The notes beneath the pieces were generated by a model. It ran no database searches. It saw only the letters and a list, made by a program, of their open reading frames with translations, and had not been told where the DNA came from. The translations under genes were made by a program, and so were the position numbers. From positions 62,001-126,000 of the forward strand of contig CAVPOY010000043.1 of the NCBI GenBank assembly GCA_963707135.1: DNA of 64,000 bases, read 5' to 3'. Source of the stretch: JBGSTR01 sp963707135 (GTDB lineage Bacteria; Pseudomonadota; Gammaproteobacteria; Chromatiales; Chromatiaceae). Shown one piece after another: positions 61,242-64,000 of the stretch (position 1 is its first letter; each line of letters begins with the position of its first letter).

Positions 61242-62625
61242 GGGTGCGGCCTCGACATGATGTTATTTCGAGGAGTATGCTGTAACCTTCTGTAACAACG
61301 AGAGAAGTCGTCGGCGTGGCCAAAGTGGTCAGAAGGACGGGGACGCAAGTGACGGTTGAGGTCACAGTGGATCTTCAGGGCACGTTGCTGGAGATGGAAG
61401 GGGCGATCCAGGAGGCGAGCAACGCAGTGGGCCGTTGTGCCACCGAGGAGGCGCTGACGCGTTTCGACACCGACGGCAGTCCGATTCGCCTCGGGGCGAT
61501 GAAGCTGAGACCGCACGCGGGCGTGATCCCAAGGACTATCAGAGCCCGTACGGGGTCGTGCGTGTGGAGCGCTACGTCTACCAGAGTTCGCGCGGCGGGC
61601 GGATCTACTGCCCGCTGGAGCACCAGGGGCGGATCATCCGCGGGGCCACGCCGCGCTTCGCCAGCCAGTTCAGCCACAAGTACGCGCAGCTCAACGTGCG
61701 TGCGGTGCAGACGGATCTTGAACAAAACCACGGCCGTCAAGTGGCCACGTCCTCCATTCAGAACGTCGCCGAGTGGGTCGGCAACATCGCCGCGGCCAAG
61801 GAAGAGGATTGGGAGTACGAGGTGCCGAAGCTCAGTGCGCGCATCGACACCGTCATGGTCAGCCTCGATGGCGCCATGATCCCGATGGCCGACAGCGCGG
61901 GCTACCGCGAGGCGATGGTCGGCACGCTCTCGTTCTACGATCCAGAGGGCGAGCGAGCGCACACCATCTACCTCGCCGCCGCGCCCGAGTACGGCAAGCA
62001 CGAGTTCTACCAGCGCATGACACGCGAGATTGACCGGGCCAAGCAGCACTATCCCGACGCGCTCTACCTGGGGATCGCCGACGGCGCCGCCAGCAACTGG
62101 AGCTTTCTCGAGGAGCATACCGAGCGCCAACTGATCGATTTCTTCCACGTCAGCGAATATGTCGGCACGCTGGCTCAGGCGCGCTATCCGCAACGCCATG
62201 CCGAGGACAAACGCTCGCGCTGGCGCCATCAGCAGTGCAGCGACCTCAAGCACGATCCCAACGCCGTGGACCGGCTCATCGAGGAAGCAGCTACCCTCTC
62301 GCGGCGCACCGCCCTCTCGCAGGCACTTCGCGACGGCGCTTACAGCGCCTGGACCTACTTCAACAATCATCGTCACCAGATGGACTACCCGGGCTTCCTC
62401 GCCGAGCGTCTGCCGATCGGATCGGGCGTGACCGAGGCCGCTTGCAAGACCCTCGTCAAGCAGCGTCTGTGCGCCTCCGGGATGCGCTGGAAGACCAAAG
62501 GGGCCAAAATCATTCTCAGCCTGCGCTCGCTGGTCCACACCACCGGACGCTGGGCTCAGTTCTGGGAGAAAGTCGATCGATTTGGCGCTGAATGCTGCTG
62601 AGGACATCATTCGGAGGCCGCGCCC
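61242..62625 (+). mobile_element. ISKra4-family insertion sequence, 1.38 kb
   Basis: Bounded by inverted repeats at 61242-61263 and 62604-62625. Reading each inwards, 18 of 22 bases agree: GGG, then GCGGCCTC, then ATGATGT, with mismatches between. The transposase fills the interior. No clear target-site duplication is visible next to these ends, so the exact boundary may be off by a few bases or the copy is old. Single copy in this window. Confidence 0.85.
61316..62601 (+). CDS. ISKra4-family transposase in two overlapping frames
   Basis: DDE-type transposase of the ISKra4 family. The N-terminal part (to about 61520) lies in one frame, from a GTG at 61316, and reads ATEEALTRFDTDGSPI. The rest lies in the frame one base back, from about 61520 to the stop, and contains PKDYQSPYGVVRVERYVYQSSRGGR, VMVSLDGAMIPM and LGIADGAASNW with two catalytic Asp. 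The end is TEAACKTLVKQRLCASGMRWK with the Glu region. The step between frames is -1, as in programmed frameshifting, but no good slippery heptamer is seen, so a deletion is also possible. Confidence 0.85.
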
Positions 62626-62703
62626 GGATACCTCAGGTACTGACCTCTTTTCCGCTTTTCCGGGGCCTCCTGGTGGTGGCCCCGGTCCCGCCTAAGCGAT
62701 GAA

Positions 62704-64000
62704 TCAAGGCCCCCGCCCGTCCGGCATGAGCGATGCCCCCTCGCCGCCCCCGGCCATCGCGGCCGCCAGTTCGACGAAGACCCCGCTCAGGCATGCCGCG
62801 CCGTGCGACTCGTTGCCGCGGGCTCGCAGCGCATTGAGGTACCTCGGCTGGAACGAGGGGCCCCGCTGGCCCTGGCGATGCGCCAGCAGGCCGAGGGCCT
62901 TTGCGAAGGCGTAGTCGCCGCGGCTGTCGGGCCTGTGCATCAGCTCGGCCTTGCGCTCCTCCTCCGCCGTCAGCGCGAACACCGTGCTGCCCTCCTTGAT
63001 CGTCTCGACGACCTTGATCGTGTCGAGCGCCTCCGGGTCCACGGCGGTCGGGTCCTGGTCCAGGATCACGAAGTCCGCGAGCTTCCCCACCTCGAGGGAG
63101 CCCTTGGATGCCTCCTCAAAGTGCTGCCAGGCCGGCCAGAGAGTCATGGCCTTCAGAGCCGTGATCACGTCCACGCGCTGCTCCGGGCCCACGATCTGGC
63201 CGGAGCCCCGCGCCTTGCGGGTCACGGTGGCGGAGAGCACCCGCATCGAGTCGGGGAAGGCGACCGGCGCGTCGTGGTGCGAGGTGAACTTGAGCCCGCG
63301 CCTCAGGAACCATCCCGTTGGCGAGATGTTCTGTCCGAGCTTGGGGCCGACGGTTTTGCTCGTGTGCCAGTCGCCCCAGTAGAAAGTGTGCATCGGGAAC
63401 AGCGACGGCAGCACGCCAAGCCGCCCGTACGCATCGACCTGGTCCTCGCGCAGGAACTGGCCGTGGACCAGCACGTGGCGCCGGTCCTGGCCATCTCCCG
63501 AGTGCTTCATCTGCGCGATGGTGTGCGCGGCGATCAGCAGATCGCTGGCGCGCTCGCCGTTGGCGTGCGTCAGCAGCTGGATGCCCTTGGCGTACGCCCA
63601 GTCCACGGCGCCCAGGACCTGATCGGGCGTCGCCGCGGCGTATCCCGCGTAGCCCTTCGGGTAGTCGCCGACCGGGTCGACGTAGGGCCGGTCGCGCCAG
63701 GCCGTGAAGCCCTGCGGCGAGCCGTCGATCGTCAGCTTGGCGCCGCCGACGCGGAACCGGTTCAGGTAGGCTTGGCTGACGTTCTGCTCGATGAACTCCC
63801 GGTCGGCGAGCACGTCGGGGTAGGTGACGACGTCGATCTGGTAGCCCCCCTCGTCGGCGACCTCGCGCAGCAGCCGCGCCGTTCCGGGCACCGAGCGGCC
63901 TTCGTCCGCCGTTGTGTAGCCGTAGCGCGCCCAAAGCTCGGCCCCAGCGCGCGCAAAGGTCTTGAAGCCCTGCGGCCCCACGGGCTTCAGCAATTTGATG
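62704..64000 (-). CDS. Amidohydrolase family protein (YtcJ-like), 5' end cut by window
   Basis: Predicted metal-dependent amidohydrolase of the YtcJ/COG1574 type. At least 431 residues are visible, running off the window end; the N-terminal metal-binding His-x-His part is outside. Visible motifs are LTHANGERASDLLI with a metal-ligand His, HVLVHGQFL, GLKFTSHHDAPVAFPDS with the His-His-Asp segment typical of this group, and the C-terminal GSLEVGKLADFVILDQDP beta sandwich. Lies 79 bp from the IS end. Substrate unknown. Confidence 0.88.
   Translation of the reverse strand, partial: IKLLKPVGPQGFKTFARAGAELWARYGYTTADEGRSVPGTARLLREVADEGGYQIDVVTYPDVLADREFIEQNVSQAYLNRFRVGGAKLTIDGSPQGFTAWRDRPYVDPVGDYPKGYAGYAAATPDQVLGAVDWAYAKGIQLLTHANGERASDLLIAAHTIAQMKHSGDGQDRRHVLVHGQFLREDQVDAYGRLGVLPSLFPMHTFYWGDWHTSKTVGPKLGQNISPTGWFLRRGLKFTSHHDAPVAFPDSMRVLSATVTRKARGSGQIVGPEQRVDVITALKAMTLWPAWQHFEEASKGSLEVGKLADFVILDQDPTAVDPEALDTIKVVETIKEGSTVFALTAEEERKAELMHRPDSRGDYAFAKALGLLAHRQGQRGPSFQPRYLNALRARGNESHGAACLSGVFVELAAAMAGGGEGASLMPDGRGP

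Noticed and set aside
1..64000. tRNA, rRNA and CRISPR arrays
   Set aside because: I looked in the intergenic stretches and saw no cloverleaf-like, rRNA-like or repeat-spacer patterns; a tRNAscan or CRISPR search could still find weak cases.

Overview
The window is about 64 kb of GC-rich chromosomal DNA from a gammaproteobacterium, most likely a sulfur oxidiser of the Chromatiales type. The evidence is the gammaproteobacterial gene order ftsB-ispD-ispF-truD-surE-pcm-nlpD-rpoS with pyrG-kdsA-eno in front, two Gly/Tyr-rich sulfur globule proteins, an FNR/ANR regulator, a complete cbb3 oxidase set and a methanethiol oxidase cluster. No tRNA, rRNA, CRISPR array or phage is visible.

Layout. 1-4.3 kb: rnhA (cut by the window edge), dnaQ, nhaD, fnr and a sulfur globule protein. 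4.6-15.8 kb: housekeeping block from pyrG to rpoS, with a frame-disrupted truD. 16-25 kb: ccoNOQP, a small membrane protein, ccoG, ccoH, ccoI and ccoS. FNR boxes lie before ccoN and ccoG, and also just upstream of the re-assigned fnr start. 25-30.3 kb: a minus-strand cluster of methanethiol oxidase (mtoX), a SCO/di-haem peroxidase fusion, SCO and cytochrome c, with a divergent TetR gene. 30.3-38.2 kb: folK, glucokinase, a broken sugar transporter, unknown proteins, an SLC13 transporter and a PKHD-type dioxygenase. 38.5-44.1 kb: a Kef-type antiporter, an AT-rich gap and a large secreted protein gene broken by four apparent +1 shifts. 44.5-49.7 kb: aceA, rraA, aceK, and a double-thioredoxin protein behind an antitoxin fragment. 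49.9-61.2 kb: AmpG-like permease, a secreted four-repeat protein, a second sulfur globule protein, potFGHI, a eukaryote-type HisH-HisF fusion, a ClpP-like lipoprotein, an unknown protein and a VOC protein. 61.2-64 kb: an ISKra4-type insertion sequence and a cut amidohydrolase gene.

How the genes fit together. FNR probably controls itself and the high-affinity oxidase under low oxygen. The mto cluster oxidises methanethiol with a copper enzyme and lies tail to tail with the cbb3 copper-supply genes, so the two may share copper delivery and electron flow. Sulfur globule proteins point to stored sulfur; aceA and aceK point to acetate use through the glyoxylate bypass.

The most interesting new signal is a pair of related intergenic RNA-like elements of about 150 nt, upstream of eno and between ccoI and ccoS. 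They share a series of hairpins with base-pair-preserving changes and GGA in several loops, which suggests an undescribed structured RNA that may bind CsrA/RsmA.
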